A stretch of DNA of 35,058 nt from SVTX01 sp964629615. GTDB taxonomy: Bacteria > Bacillota > Clostridia > Oscillospirales > CAG-272. The stretch lies in assembly GCA_964629615.1 (NCBI GenBank), contig CAZVUD010000018.1:1-35058 (forward strand), read 5' to 3'. The position numbers and the translations under genes were made by a program. Position 1 is the stretch's first letter; the number at the start of each line of letters is the position of its first letter. The notes under the pieces are model-generated. The model was given only the letters and a program-made list of their open reading frames with translations. It was not told the origin of the DNA and made no database searches. This document shows, piece after piece, positions 23,576 to 31,809 of this stretch.

Positions 23576-23776
23576 GGTGGTGTCCTTTGCCGAGGCAAAG
23601 AGTGATGTTGCCCTTCGGGCAGTGATATTGTTCGGCTGTGCCTCACAGTGATATTCTATTCGCCCATAAACTTGCGCAGCAAACATCACTCAGCGTAAGC
23701 CGAACATCACTGCGAAGCAACATAACTCGCCGCAGGCGAATGGAGCTTCGCGTGATACTCTTAAAAGAGTATCACG
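23576..23776. repeat. Dyad-rich non-coding repeat element
   Basis: The element alternates short hairpin-like GC segments with copies of GTGATRTT in its left half (for example AGTGATATT) and of AACATCACT in its right half, so the two halves are imperfect inverted copies. It ends in a near-perfect palindrome, CGTGATACTCTT / AAGAGTATCACG, at 23751-23776. No open reading frame with coding character. It fills the gap between tRNA-Lys and cotJC together with the tRNA promoter. The layout suggests a mobile palindromic repeat (MITE or REP-like). Confidence 0.65.
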
Positions 23777-23792
23777 CCTATCCGCGAGTTGT

Positions 23793-24431
23793 TTATTGCC
23801 AGTTTCTTCTCTTGAATACTCCGCTCGTATTGCATCCCTTGTCAAACGAAGGATTAAAGGCATAGAAATTCTTGGAATTAAGATTATCCTGCGTTATGCG
23901 CAAAGCATCACCGAAACGCTGATAATGCACTATCTCACGCTCGCGCAAAAATCTTATGGGATCCTTCACATCAGGATCGTCTACCAGCCTCAGTATATTA
24001 TCATAAGTCACTCTTGCCTTTTGCTCTGCGGCAAGGTCCTCATTAAGATCGGCTATCGTATCCCCCTTCACCCCGAGATACTTCATATCAAACGGAACGC
24101 CCGATGCGGCTATCGGATATATGCCCGTTGTGTGATCCACAAAATACGTAGCAAAGGGGGTTCCCTTTATCTCGTTTTCGCTGAGATCAGCTGTAAGCTG
24201 ATGCACTATTGCCGCGATCATCTCCATGTGACCGATCTCCTCTGTTCCTATATCCGTCAGTATTCCCACGACCTCATCGTAGGGCATGCTGTATCTCTGA
24301 TTAAGGTATCTCATGCATGCACCAAGCTCACCGTCAGGTCCGCCAAGCTGTGAGATTATTATCTGTGCCAGCTTAGGATCAGGGTTTTTTATCTTAACGG
24401 GATATTGAAGCTTCTTATCGTAAGTCCACAT
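23793..24431 (-). CDS. cotJC: Spore coat protein CotJC, manganese-catalase-like
   Basis: A 212-residue four-helix-bundle protein of the Mn-catalase/CotJC family. Probable dimanganese ligands by position are E35, E65 and H68 (EEIGHME), E136 (DLAAEQKAR) and H169 (REREIVHY). The N-terminus MWTYDKKLQYPVKI and GGPDGELGACMRYLNQRY are typical CotJC. It is deposited in the spore coat in Bacillus; peroxide breakdown is likely but not shown. GGAGG lies 10 bases before the ATG. Third gene of the cotJ operon. Confidence 0.95.
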   Translation of the reverse strand: MWTYDKKLQYPVKIKNPDPKLAQIIISQLGGPDGELGACMRYLNQRYSMPYDEVVGILTDIGTEEIGHMEMIAAIVHQLTADLSENEIKGTPFATYFVDHTTGIYPIAASGVPFDMKYLGVKGDTIADLNEDLAAEQKARVTYDNILRLVDDPDVKDPIRFLREREIVHYQRFGDALRITQDNLNSKNFYAFNPSFDKGCNTSGVFKRRNWQ

Positions 24432-24452
24432 ACTCTCTCATCCTCCGCTCAT

Positions 24453-24740
24453 CTATATATTTGCCCGATATTCCCAAGGCCACGGTCCTCGTATCCAATC
24501 CCAGCTGTTTTGGCTTTTGTTGCCGTAGGATGTCAAGGGCCCGTTTACGGATTCATATTCATCCACAAGAGTTTCAAGCTGATCTATGAGCTGATGATAA
24601 TAGGTATGAGCTTCCTTGGAATTCGGATAAACATCAAGGTAAAGCACGGTCTCATCTATAGCAAAGCTCACCTTCTGTATCTTTTCTGACAGCGATGTCT
24701 TTTTTTGATTACAAGCAGAACAGATATTATTATTATTCAT
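24453..24740 (-). CDS. cotJB: Spore coat protein CotJB
   Basis: A 95-residue CotJB protein. After a short variable head (with CSACNQKK), it shows the conserved helix pair IQKVSFAIDETVLYLDVYPNS and the tail NGPLTSYG...WDWIRGPWPWEY. ATG 24740 is preferred over the ATG two codons upstream because GGGGG stands 7 bases before it. It begins 11 bp after the cotJA stop, and its ribosome binding site overlaps that gap. Confidence 0.93.
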   Translation of the reverse strand: MNNNNICSACNQKKTSLSEKIQKVSFAIDETVLYLDVYPNSKEAHTYYHQLIDQLETLVDEYESVNGPLTSYGNKSQNSWDWIRGPWPWEYRANI

Positions 24741-24751
24741 ATACATTCCCC

Positions 24752-25078
24752 CTATCTGTTATTGCAACCCTCAAAGGGCAGATCCAGTTCATTAAACAGC
24801 GTTCCCCTACTTAGGGCATCGTCCTCTTTATATGTGTTTCTCCACAGCTGATACGGCGAATATACCATTGCAAGCGGATATTCATAAAGTCCCCATCCGA
24901 TATTATTCTGATCATTTTCCCCTGTACCGCCGCCATTGCGCCTTGAATATCTGCCGTCAGCTCCTTTAGCACCATTTCCGCGCTCACAGCAAGGAATATC
25001 TGACTGTGTCGCGCCAATGCCCATCTGTGCCATTCTTCTGCGAAGCGCGGCATATTGTTCAGATCTTGGATTCATCAT
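24752..25078 (-). CDS. cotJA: Spore coat associated protein CotJA
   Basis: A 108-residue protein whose C-terminus matches the CotJA family: PLAMVYSPYQLWRNTY, then DALSRGTLFNELDLPF. The first 60 residues form a hydrophilic, glycine- and asparagine-rich head (GNGAKGADGRYSRRNGGG) that is longer than in Bacillus CotJA. ATG 25078 is chosen because AAAGGAG lies 8 bases before it; the in-frame ATG at 25096 overlaps that site. First gene of cotJABC. Confidence 0.92.
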   Translation of the reverse strand: MMNPRSEQYAALRRRMAQMGIGATQSDIPCCERGNGAKGADGRYSRRNGGGTGENDQNNIGWGLYEYPLAMVYSPYQLWRNTYKEDDALSRGTLFNELDLPFEGCNNR

Positions 25079-25123
25079 GCTTAATTCTCCTTTCATACGC
25101 TTGATAAACTCGTTATCACTGTC

Positions 25124-25153
25124 ATTCTATGCCGAAAGGTCGTTTTTTGTCAC
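25124..25153 (-). promoter_or_regulatory. Candidate mother-cell (SigE or SigK) promoter of cotJABC
   Basis: On the minus strand CATAGAAT (25124-25131) fits the -10 CATANNNT of mother-cell sigma factors, with GTGAC (25149-25153) 17 bp upstream. No sigma-A promoter is seen at this place, about 46 bases before the start codon. Which of the two factors is used is not decided by sequence. Confidence 0.45.
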
Positions 25154-25164
25154 AAAATGAAAGA

Positions 25165-25196
25165 TCAGGCATGCACACAAAAGTGTACATGCCTGA
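25165..25196 (-). terminator. Terminator of the nine-gene operon, after the permease
   Basis: A 14-bp stem with one mismatch (25165-25178 with 25183-25196, loop AAAA), followed on the minus strand by TCTTTCATTTT. It lies 23 bases past the permease stop and before the cotJ promoter. Confidence 0.75.
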
Positions 25197-25219
25197 CTGC
25201 TTTATAAGTAAATATATGA

Positions 25220-26593
25220 TCAATCCGAAAGCTTTTTTGCTTTTTTCTTATAGAACGGTATGGACGCCGCCATTATAAGTGCAAACGCGATGAGATACCA
25301 CGCAACTCCGATTCCGTGAGAGGACACAGTCGCATACATCATAAACGCGCAAAGTGCAAGGCATATCGACGGGAAAACAAATCTCTTGACTACTCCGAGA
25401 TCCTTTTCCTTTTTCATCATCATTATCAGTATAGGAATATAGAGGGCATATATCGTTATTATGGGAAGCTCGGAGGAATCAAACGAGAATTTTCCGAACC
25501 ACGGCTCTGCAGCAAGGTTAGCGCCATAGAAGAACAACAGCCACAGCATCGTAATGAATATGGCAAGCACCGCAGAATTTGTCGGCATATTCGTATGCTC
25601 GTCTATACGGCTGAACATATGGGGCTTTATGCCGTTTCCGCGAGCCGCAAGTGAATATACGGATCTTGTATTTGCAAGCATAAGTCCGTTCAGCGTACCA
25701 AAGCAGGATATGACTATCAGTATGCGCAAGCCTACTCCGCCGACCTTGCCGAAGATGCCCTCAAACGCGGTCTTAACGCCATTCTCACCGCTCGCCATGA
25801 GCACCTCATTTTTTACGCTTCCCGCAAGACCTATATAATAAAGTATATAAGCTGCCGCAATAATGAAGGTTCCGATGACAAGCGCAAGCGGAAGGTTCTT
25901 TTTCGGGTTTTTGATCTCAGCGTTTATGCTGACTGCGATAGTCCAGCCTTCATATGCAAACGCCGCCGCGATGAGCGCGCCGAAAAACGCCTTAAGAGAG
26001 CTGCCTCCCGGAACAGTTTCGGGGATGTTGGTAAAATTCTCCACGGTAGTTCCGTTTAAAAGTCCCACTACCGTACCGCATATAGCCATAAGACCGAGCG
26101 GGATGAGCTTTATCACGGTAGTCGATACCTGTATCTTTCCCGCTATGATGGGAGATAAGGTATTTATCGCATAGCTGAGTATCATAAAAGCAAAGGAGAG
26201 TATCATGACATTCACGTCATTCAGCGACCAGCCGAGCAGTGCGCCGAAATATCTTGCCGTGACCCATGAGAGCACGCTTGTCATGGCAGGATAATATATA
26301 AAGGAAACGAACCATCCCATAACATAGGCATATGGCTTTCCCACAAGCACATCCGCATAGTCTACAAGTCCGCCTACACCTGAATGTCGCGTGGCAAGTA
26401 TTGAAAAAGTATACGCGAATATGATCATGATGGCGCCGCCGACTATCCATGCCAATATTCCGAGCGGAAGATTGCCGCCCGTCTTGTTGAGCACTGTTTC
26501 CGATTTAAAGAAAACCCCGCTTCCTATAACAATGCCGACTACCATAGCGATGGCAGTAATAAGTCCGTATTTAGGCTTTAATTGCTGATCCAT
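25220..26593 (-). CDS. APC-family amino acid permease
   Basis: A 457-residue integral membrane transporter with about 12 hydrophobic segments. The N-terminal signature GLITAIAMVVGIVIGSGVFF (helix 1, substrate-binding GxG) and FAYEGWTIAVSINAEIKNPKKNLP (helix 6 and loop) place it in the APC superfamily, closest in look to the LAT/serine-threonine exchanger type. The substrate is not decidable. It is the last gene of the long operon, 37 bp after hisS, with AAGGAG 7 bases before the ATG. Confidence 0.92.
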   Translation of the reverse strand: MDQQLKPKYGLITAIAMVVGIVIGSGVFFKSETVLNKTGGNLPLGILAWIVGGAIMIIFAYTFSILATRHSGVGGLVDYADVLVGKPYAYVMGWFVSFIYYPAMTSVLSWVTARYFGALLGWSLNDVNVMILSFAFMILSYAINTLSPIIAGKIQVSTTVIKLIPLGLMAICGTVVGLLNGTTVENFTNIPETVPGGSSLKAFFGALIAAAFAYEGWTIAVSINAEIKNPKKNLPLALVIGTFIIAAAYILYYIGLAGSVKNEVLMASGENGVKTAFEGIFGKVGGVGLRILIVISCFGTLNGLMLANTRSVYSLAARGNGIKPHMFSRIDEHTNMPTNSAVLAIFITMLWLLFFYGANLAAEPWFGKFSFDSSELPIITIYALYIPILIMMMKKEKDLGVVKRFVFPSICLALCAFMMYATVSSHGIGVAWYLIAFALIMAASIPFYKKKAKKLSD

Positions 26594-26630
26594 AACGTAG
26601 CTCCTTATAATGTTTTTTATAGCTGTAAGC

Positions 26631-27911
26631 TCAGATCTCGTCTATCTTATCTATCTCGTCGGGATAACGAACATCTATAAATCTCACATATCCGTCATTT
26701 TCAAGCTTCTGCTTTTGGAAGCCGACATTTTTATTCATCTTCTGTACTAATACTGTTTTGCCCTCACGTCTCTTTGCCATAGCCTTTTTCTGCATAAGTG
26801 CAAGATGCTCTGATGAAAGTCTCTTATCGTAAAGCACAGCTGTCTTTTCAGCTCTGCCCTCAGGCTTAAAGCCCTTATCAAGCAAAGCACCTACTATTCT
26901 CTCGAAGCCAATGGAGAATCCGCATGCCGCGGTCTTTTGTCCCGTAAATCCGCCTATCATATTGTCGTATCTTCCGCCGCCTGCAATACTTGAGCCCTTG
27001 AAATCATCAGATTTGATCTCAAATATAACACCTGTGTAATACGACATTCCTCTTACGAGCGTCGGGTCAAATTCAAGATCGAACTTGCCGTCCGATATTG
27101 TATTTACCGCCGTGTATATCTCTCTTATATTCTCGATAACGCCTTCTTCTATGCTGTTGCCTACCGCATCCAGAAGGTACTCAAATCTATCAGACGCATT
27201 CATGACTCCTGTGAATATCGTCATATACTTGGATACCCACTCGCTGTCATATCCCGCCTCGGTAAGCTCTTTTCTGATTCCGTCCTCACCGATCTTATCG
27301 TATTTATCAAGTATTATGAATACTCTTGAAAATTCCTCCTCGGGGAATCCGCTTTCGCGAGCCATGGCAGAAAGTATCCTTCTGTCATTTATCATGACCT
27401 TGCATCCGCCAACGCCAACACTCTCAAGGAATGTTGATGTCGCGCAGATAAGCTCGATCTCAGCCGCATTTGTGGGATCGCCGAGAATATCTATGTCGCA
27501 CTGAACGAACTGGCGGTATCTTCCCTTTTGCGGTCTGTCGGCTCTCCATACAGATCCGACCTGCATCGCCTTAAAGGGCAAGCTGAGGCTTGCGCTGTTA
27601 TTAGAATAATATCTTGACAGCGGAACAGTAAGATCGTATCTGAGACCCGAATCCACAAGCTCGTCTATATTCATATTATCCATAGAGTCGTTAAGCTTTT
27701 CGCCTCTCTTGAGTATCTTGAATATGAGCTTTTCGTTTTCGCCGCCCTGCTTGCTCGTGAGATTCTCTATATGCTCCACACAAGGAGTTTCTATCTGCGA
27801 AAATCCAAATGAAGCGTATGTAGCTTTAAGCTTAGAGATAAGATATTCCCTTATCTCCATTTCAGCGGGAAGTATATCTCTCATTCCCTTTGTCGGTTCT
27901 TTTATAAACAT
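26631..27911 (-). CDS. hisS: Histidyl-tRNA synthetase
   Basis: A 426-residue class II synthetase that charges tRNA-His; a tRNA-His lies at 33726-33803. The start KEPTKGMRDILPAE is the HisRS opening. Motif 2 lies in FKAMQVGSVWRADRPQKGRYRQF, HisRS-specific sequences are VRGMSYYTGVIFE and AGGGRYDN, and motif 3 is ACGFSIGFERI. The C-terminal anticodon-binding domain covers about 330-426. No T-box leader precedes it; it is placed inside an operon 23 bp after a hypothetical gene. Confidence 0.96.
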   Translation of the reverse strand: MFIKEPTKGMRDILPAEMEIREYLISKLKATYASFGFSQIETPCVEHIENLTSKQGGENEKLIFKILKRGEKLNDSMDNMNIDELVDSGLRYDLTVPLSRYYSNNSASLSLPFKAMQVGSVWRADRPQKGRYRQFVQCDIDILGDPTNAAEIELICATSTFLESVGVGGCKVMINDRRILSAMARESGFPEEEFSRVFIILDKYDKIGEDGIRKELTEAGYDSEWVSKYMTIFTGVMNASDRFEYLLDAVGNSIEEGVIENIREIYTAVNTISDGKFDLEFDPTLVRGMSYYTGVIFEIKSDDFKGSSIAGGGRYDNMIGGFTGQKTAACGFSIGFERIVGALLDKGFKPEGRAEKTAVLYDKRLSSEHLALMQKKAMAKRREGKTVLVQKMNKNVGFQKQKLENDGYVRFIDVRYPDEIDKIDEI

Positions 27912-27934
27912 CTGTCCTATATCCTTTCAAAATA

Positions 27935-28267
27935 TCATCTGTAATAAACATAATAAACGATGACCGTGCGTTCCACACCGTCATGCTCAAGATCGGGCGC
28001 TGTAATGACCACGCCGTCCTTTGAAAGCAGCTCCCATGCCTGCATATCTTCCACCTTGCAACGCATAAGGACATCACCCGAGGCAAATACCAAAAGCTCA
28101 TCATCCTTTATGTTGAGTCCTCCGCTCCTGCCGATGACCTCGTCCACGCCGTTTCTTTTTTCGGTAACATATTTCACATGGTGACCGCAAATTTTGCGAG
28201 CCATTTCCCACTTGAAATGCTTACTGCTCGGGTCATTTCTTTTAAAAAGCTTATCAAATAATCCCAT
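27935..28267 (-). CDS. Hypothetical protein
   Basis: A 110-residue soluble protein that I do not recognise. It opens with MGLFDKLFKR, an amphipathic basic helix often seen at the start of small membrane-associated or ribosome-associated proteins. Then come a central GHHVKYVTEKRNGVDEVIGR and a C-terminal beta-rich part ending in VIVYYVYYR. No cysteine cluster, signal peptide or membrane segment. ATG 28267 is chosen because GGAGG stands 7 bases before it. It lies between the methyltransferase gene and hisS in the same unit, so it is expressed with them. Confidence 0.75.
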   Translation of the reverse strand: MGLFDKLFKRNDPSSKHFKWEMARKICGHHVKYVTEKRNGVDEVIGRSGGLNIKDDELLVFASGDVLMRCKVEDMQAWELLSKDGVVITAPDLEHDGVERTVIVYYVYYR

Positions 28268-28282
28268 AAATAGCCTCCACAA

Positions 28283-29497
28283 TCATATATCCGAAGGCTC
28301 TTTGCCTGTCAGGAACACATACGCCTCACGGTATCTGCGCTTTGCATCAAGTGCGGCGGCACCGCATTTATCAAAGCCGTGCTTACGCACGCCGCGAAGC
28401 ATAATATTTTTCGGTGTTTCATCAGGGTCGATAAGCTCAAGCGATACGGCTTCATATCCGTTTGCCTCAAGCCGAGTAAGACGCAGGGCATCTGTCGCCG
28501 CATCCGCAAGCTTTTGTCTAAGCATGGAATGCTTTCCTATAAAATCCAGCTCGCGGCAATCAAGAAGCCTGTTCATCTCATGGTGACAGCACGGCGTGGA
28601 AAGTATGACATCCGCACCCCATCCGATCGCCTTATCTATCACAAGATCCGTGGCGGTATCACAAGCATGGAGGGATATAACGAGGTCTACATGCTCGTCT
28701 GTATCATACAGGCTGACATCGGTGCAAAGAAATTCCAGCCCGTCAAATCCGCATTTTTGGGCAACATCCGCGCAATAATCCATAACATCGCGCTTCAAAT
28801 CGGCGCCTGTCATCTTTACCTGTCTGCCCTTTATCACTGCAAAATAATGATATACCGCAAAGGACAGATAGCTCTTTCCGCAACACAGATCGCATATGCG
28901 GAGAGGATCATTTGCGGACAATTTATCCTCCACATCACGTATAAGCTCCAAGAAGCGGTTTATCTGGCGGAACTTCGCCTGCTTCTTATCATATACGCGT
29001 CCGTTTTGGTCGCTGACTCCGAGATATTTCAAAAACGGCTCATCGCCCTTAAGTATATAATTTTTCTTTTTATTATTAGACAACGGATCTATCCTCACTA
29101 TGGAATCAGGATCGCTTCCCGTCATCTTGCGCTCCAGCTTATCTGCGCCGATGAGCGTGCGCTTAAGCGACTTTGACATCTTATATTCGCAATTGCCGAC
29201 AGTGGTTATTACATCTATCTGAGCATATCTGCCGCCAAGCGTGCATAGCTCACTGTAAACATCGCGAACATCTATATTTTTCTGTCTTGCCTTATTGTCG
29301 GCATAAAAGCTCTCTGCTTGAAGCACATTGCGACCCGAAATGAGCTTTGGGGTCATAACGCACTTTAATATATCACTGTCGAGGGATCTTGAGAACACAG
29401 CTTTTTTTAATACCCTCATATCCGACGCAATATTAATAAGTCGGAATATCTCTTCCTCTTCTCTGCTGATCATAATATCCGTCATAAAGCTGTTCAA
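28283..29497 (-). CDS. SAM-dependent methyltransferase, Methyltransf_32-like
   Basis: A 404-residue protein. The C-terminal half is a Rossmann-fold methyltransferase: SAM motif I RICDLCCGKSYLSF (200-213), acidic TGADLKRDV (230-238), then SLHACDTATD (275-284) and STPCCHHE (300-307). The last two are features of a family that also has eukaryotic members. The N-terminal 190 residues are basic and may bind nucleic acid. The target is unknown; RNA is a fair guess. The first in-frame start is TTG 29497, overlapping the plsY TGA (TTGA). An ATG at 29485 is an alternative, with neither perfectly spaced from AAGGA. Confidence 0.82.
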   Translation of the reverse strand: MNSFMTDIMISREEEEIFRLINIASDMRVLKKAVFSRSLDSDILKCVMTPKLISGRNVLQAESFYADNKARQKNIDVRDVYSELCTLGGRYAQIDVITTVGNCEYKMSKSLKRTLIGADKLERKMTGSDPDSIVRIDPLSNNKKKNYILKGDEPFLKYLGVSDQNGRVYDKKQAKFRQINRFLELIRDVEDKLSANDPLRICDLCCGKSYLSFAVYHYFAVIKGRQVKMTGADLKRDVMDYCADVAQKCGFDGLEFLCTDVSLYDTDEHVDLVISLHACDTATDLVIDKAIGWGADVILSTPCCHHEMNRLLDCRELDFIGKHSMLRQKLADAATDALRLTRLEANGYEAVSLELIDPDETPKNIMLRGVRKHGFDKCGAAALDAKRRYREAYVFLTGKEPSDI

Positions 29498-30441
29498 TTT
29501 CCTTCTTTACCCTTTTTAGAGCTATTCGTATACGACATATTTTCACGTCCGCAGTAAAGGCACTTTTTGCGAGTGACGGGAATCACTCTGCCGCATTCAC
29601 ACATAACGAAATCACTGTCCGAGTATTTTTTCTCGTCAGCATCTCCGCTCTTGTTTTTGCTCTTTTTGCCCTTTTTCTTATTTTTTGCATCAGCTTCCTC
29701 TGCCTTCTTTTTTCCGAATGAGAGCTTGGACTCTGTGCCGTTAAAGAGACGCTTGAGGTTTTCTCTGTGCATGTATATTACAAGCACCGCGATGACGACT
29801 GCCGTGCCGGGGATCGCCCCGAGGTCATGCTTAAATACATTGACATAGATGTTTTCAAATGCGGAAACGATTATGGGATAGAGTGCTATGCACATGCAGG
29901 ATGCAAGAGAAACATATTTCGTTCCGATTATTATTATCGCATATATAAGGAACAGACAAACAAACGTAAACGGCTCCAGCAATAATACAACTGCAACCGA
30001 GCACGCAACGCCCTTTCCGCCCTTGAATTTATAATACAGTGGGAAAAGATGACCTATAACAACGAAAAGACCTGCAATAGCACCGCCGATATTCTTATAA
30101 AATATGAGAGTTCCTATACCTACAGATACAGCCGCCTTCAAAAAATCACATACAAATGTAAGTATGGCGATCTTTTTGCCGTAGGTCCTGAGGACATTGG
30201 TCGTGCCTGCGTTTCCGCTTCCGTGAGATCTGACATCGTCGTTATAGAAAAGGCGTGAGAATATGATAGCCGGATTTATACTTCCGATAAGATACGGTAT
30301 CACCATGCAAAGCAGTATGGACACTGCTATCAAAACGCCGTTAGCCGAGGAGCTCAGCTCAAGGCTTGAAGATATATAATAGTAAAGATTTGAAAATTTC
30401 AGAGCAGATATATGCGCGCCCTCCGCAATATATGAAGTCAT
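29494..30441 (-). CDS. PlsY-like acyltransferase fused to a C-terminal zinc ribbon (copy 2)
   Basis: A 315-residue protein (numbers below are from an ATG four codons upstream). A PlsY membrane domain has motifs HGSGNAGTTN (77-86), YKFKGGKGVA (141-150) and HRENLKRLFNGTE (229-241). It is followed by a lysine-rich linker (about 249-280) and a cysteine motif C285-x-C287-x10-C298-x2-C301, a small zinc ribbon. The N-terminus also carries about 35 residues before the first membrane helix. PlsY normally ends soon after motif 3, so the tail is extra. ATG 30441 is preferred because GGGAG stands 5 bases before it. The acyltransferase role is by motif; the ribbon's role is unknown. Confidence 0.85.
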   Translation of the reverse strand: MTSYIAEGAHISALKFSNLYYYISSSLELSSSANGVLIAVSILLCMVIPYLIGSINPAIIFSRLFYNDDVRSHGSGNAGTTNVLRTYGKKIAILTFVCDFLKAAVSVGIGTLIFYKNIGGAIAGLFVVIGHLFPLYYKFKGGKGVACSVAVVLLLEPFTFVCLFLIYAIIIIGTKYVSLASCMCIALYPIIVSAFENIYVNVFKHDLGAIPGTAVVIAVLVIYMHRENLKRLFNGTESKLSFGKKKAEEADAKNKKKGKKSKNKSGDADEKKYSDSDFVMCECGRVIPVTRKKCLYCGRENMSYTNSSKKGKEGN

Positions 30442-30467
30442 AAAAGCTCCCATATCAATTTTGTTTT

Positions 30468-30704
30468 TTATTTTTTTTGCTTAAGTCTGTCAAGCATCTG
30501 TCTTGCCATGGCAAGACGGCGCTTTGTCTCATCGGGCATAGGAACTATATCCGTGAGCATTCCGTCAAGTTCGACAGCCGAAAAGACATCGCGTTCATGC
30601 ATGTCGCAAAGCACATCTGCCGCCACATCAAGAACACCTCCGTCATCGCATATCACTGTCGCAATTCCATCCTCTACCCTGTCAAGCACATATATTTTTT
30701 TCAT
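30468..30704 (-). CDS. DUF3006 family protein
   Basis: A 78-residue protein beginning MKKIYVLDRVEDGIATVICDD, the DUF3006 pattern of a small beta-rich domain, followed by a basic C-terminal helix (MARQMLDRLKQKK). Function unknown. It starts one base after the peptidase gene stop with no clear ribosome binding site of its own, so translation probably depends on the upstream gene. Confidence 0.8.
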   Translation of the reverse strand: MKKIYVLDRVEDGIATVICDDGGVLDVAADVLCDMHERDVFSAVELDGMLTDIVPMPDETKRRLAMARQMLDRLKQKK

Positions 30705-30705
30705 A

Positions 30706-31785
30706 TCAGAACAGCTCTATGAGCTCTTTCTTGCTCTTTGTAAAGTCGTATATGCTTCCGTCGGGCATGCAAGCTGCCATGTCCTCTATTCTGCATCCGT
30801 ATTTTCCGGGGATATATATACCCGGCTCAACGGTTATGACATTGCCGCGGCAAAGCACGGAATCTGCAGGAGAACGGAAAGAGAGCGTGGGAGTTTCATG
30901 CACGAAAAGTCCGACGCCGTGTCCGAGAGAATGACCGAAGCAACCGCTGTAATCCTTATCGATTATATCTCTTGCAATCTTGTCCGCGTATCTGCAATTT
31001 ATGCCCTCGCAAAGCGCATCAAGCGCAGTCGTCTGCGCTAAAAGCACTGTGTTATAAAGCTTTTTCATTTCAGCATCGGCACGTCCGAGCACTACCGTTC
31101 TGGTCATATCCGAGCAATATCCGTTGTATTTTGCGCCGTAATCCATGGTGAGAAATCCTCTCTCAAGCTTGCACTCTCTCGGAACTCCGTGAGGCAGAGA
31201 GGAAGCAGAGCCACTTACCGCGATGGTTTCAAATGCAACGCCTTCAGATCCCTTGCTTCTCATGAAGAATTCAAGCTCAAGCGCAACATCTCTCTCGGTC
31301 ATTTCGGGAGTAAGCATGCTGAGTATATGCGTAAATGCCGCATCGGTTATCTCCTGTGCCTTTTTCATGCTCTCAAGCTCGTCATTATCCTTGCACATGC
31401 GCAGCTCCTTGAGTATTTTTGTTGCTCCGTATTCCAAGGCTTGTCCTGCGAATATACCGCGGAATCTGTCGTAAAGCTCGCAGCTGACCTCTCCCTCTTC
31501 TATCATAAGAGTTTTAGCCGAGGCATTGTCAAGCGTCTGCGCAAGCGCAACGCCCATTGTGCTGTCAGGCATAACTATCTCAAATTCAGAAGCATTCACC
31601 TGTGCTCTTGCCGCTTCAATATATCTGAAATCGCAAAACAGATATGCCCTGCTTTTTGTAACAAGTATATATCCGTCCGTAAAATGAAATCCCGAAAGAT
31701 ATCTTATATTCATCTCAGACGATATAAGAGCCGCATCCGCGCCTGCTTCTATCATCTTATCAGTAAATCTTTGTACTCTGTTCAT
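30706..31785 (-). CDS. Xaa-Pro aminopeptidase, M24 family
   Basis: A 359-residue cytosolic metallopeptidase. An N-terminal creatinase-type domain (about 1-125) precedes the pita-bread catalytic domain. The five dinuclear metal ligands are all present: D215 (MDYGA), D226 (SDMTRT), H289 (GHSLGHGVG), E320 (VEPGIY) and E334 (RIEDM). Such enzymes free the first residue from X-Pro peptides. GGAGGT is 8 bases before the ATG. In many Firmicutes this gene precedes efp, which is not the case here. Confidence 0.93.
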   Translation of the reverse strand: MNRVQRFTDKMIEAGADAALISSEMNIRYLSGFHFTDGYILVTKSRAYLFCDFRYIEAARAQVNASEFEIVMPDSTMGVALAQTLDNASAKTLMIEEGEVSCELYDRFRGIFAGQALEYGATKILKELRMCKDNDELESMKKAQEITDAAFTHILSMLTPEMTERDVALELEFFMRSKGSEGVAFETIAVSGSASSLPHGVPRECKLERGFLTMDYGAKYNGYCSDMTRTVVLGRADAEMKKLYNTVLLAQTTALDALCEGINCRYADKIARDIIDKDYSGCFGHSLGHGVGLFVHETPTLSFRSPADSVLCRGNVITVEPGIYIPGKYGCRIEDMAACMPDGSIYDFTKSKKELIELF

Positions 31786-31809
31786 GATTATTACCTCCGT
31801 TATTTATGG

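Noticed and set aside
27912..27934. T-box leader for hisS
   Set aside because: Only 23 bp separate hisS from the previous gene, too little for any leader.
30049..30258. Plus-strand open frames inside plsY copy 2, the methyltransferase and the peptidase genes
   Set aside because: They lie opposite strong minus-strand genes with motifs and ribosome binding sites, and have no family resemblance.
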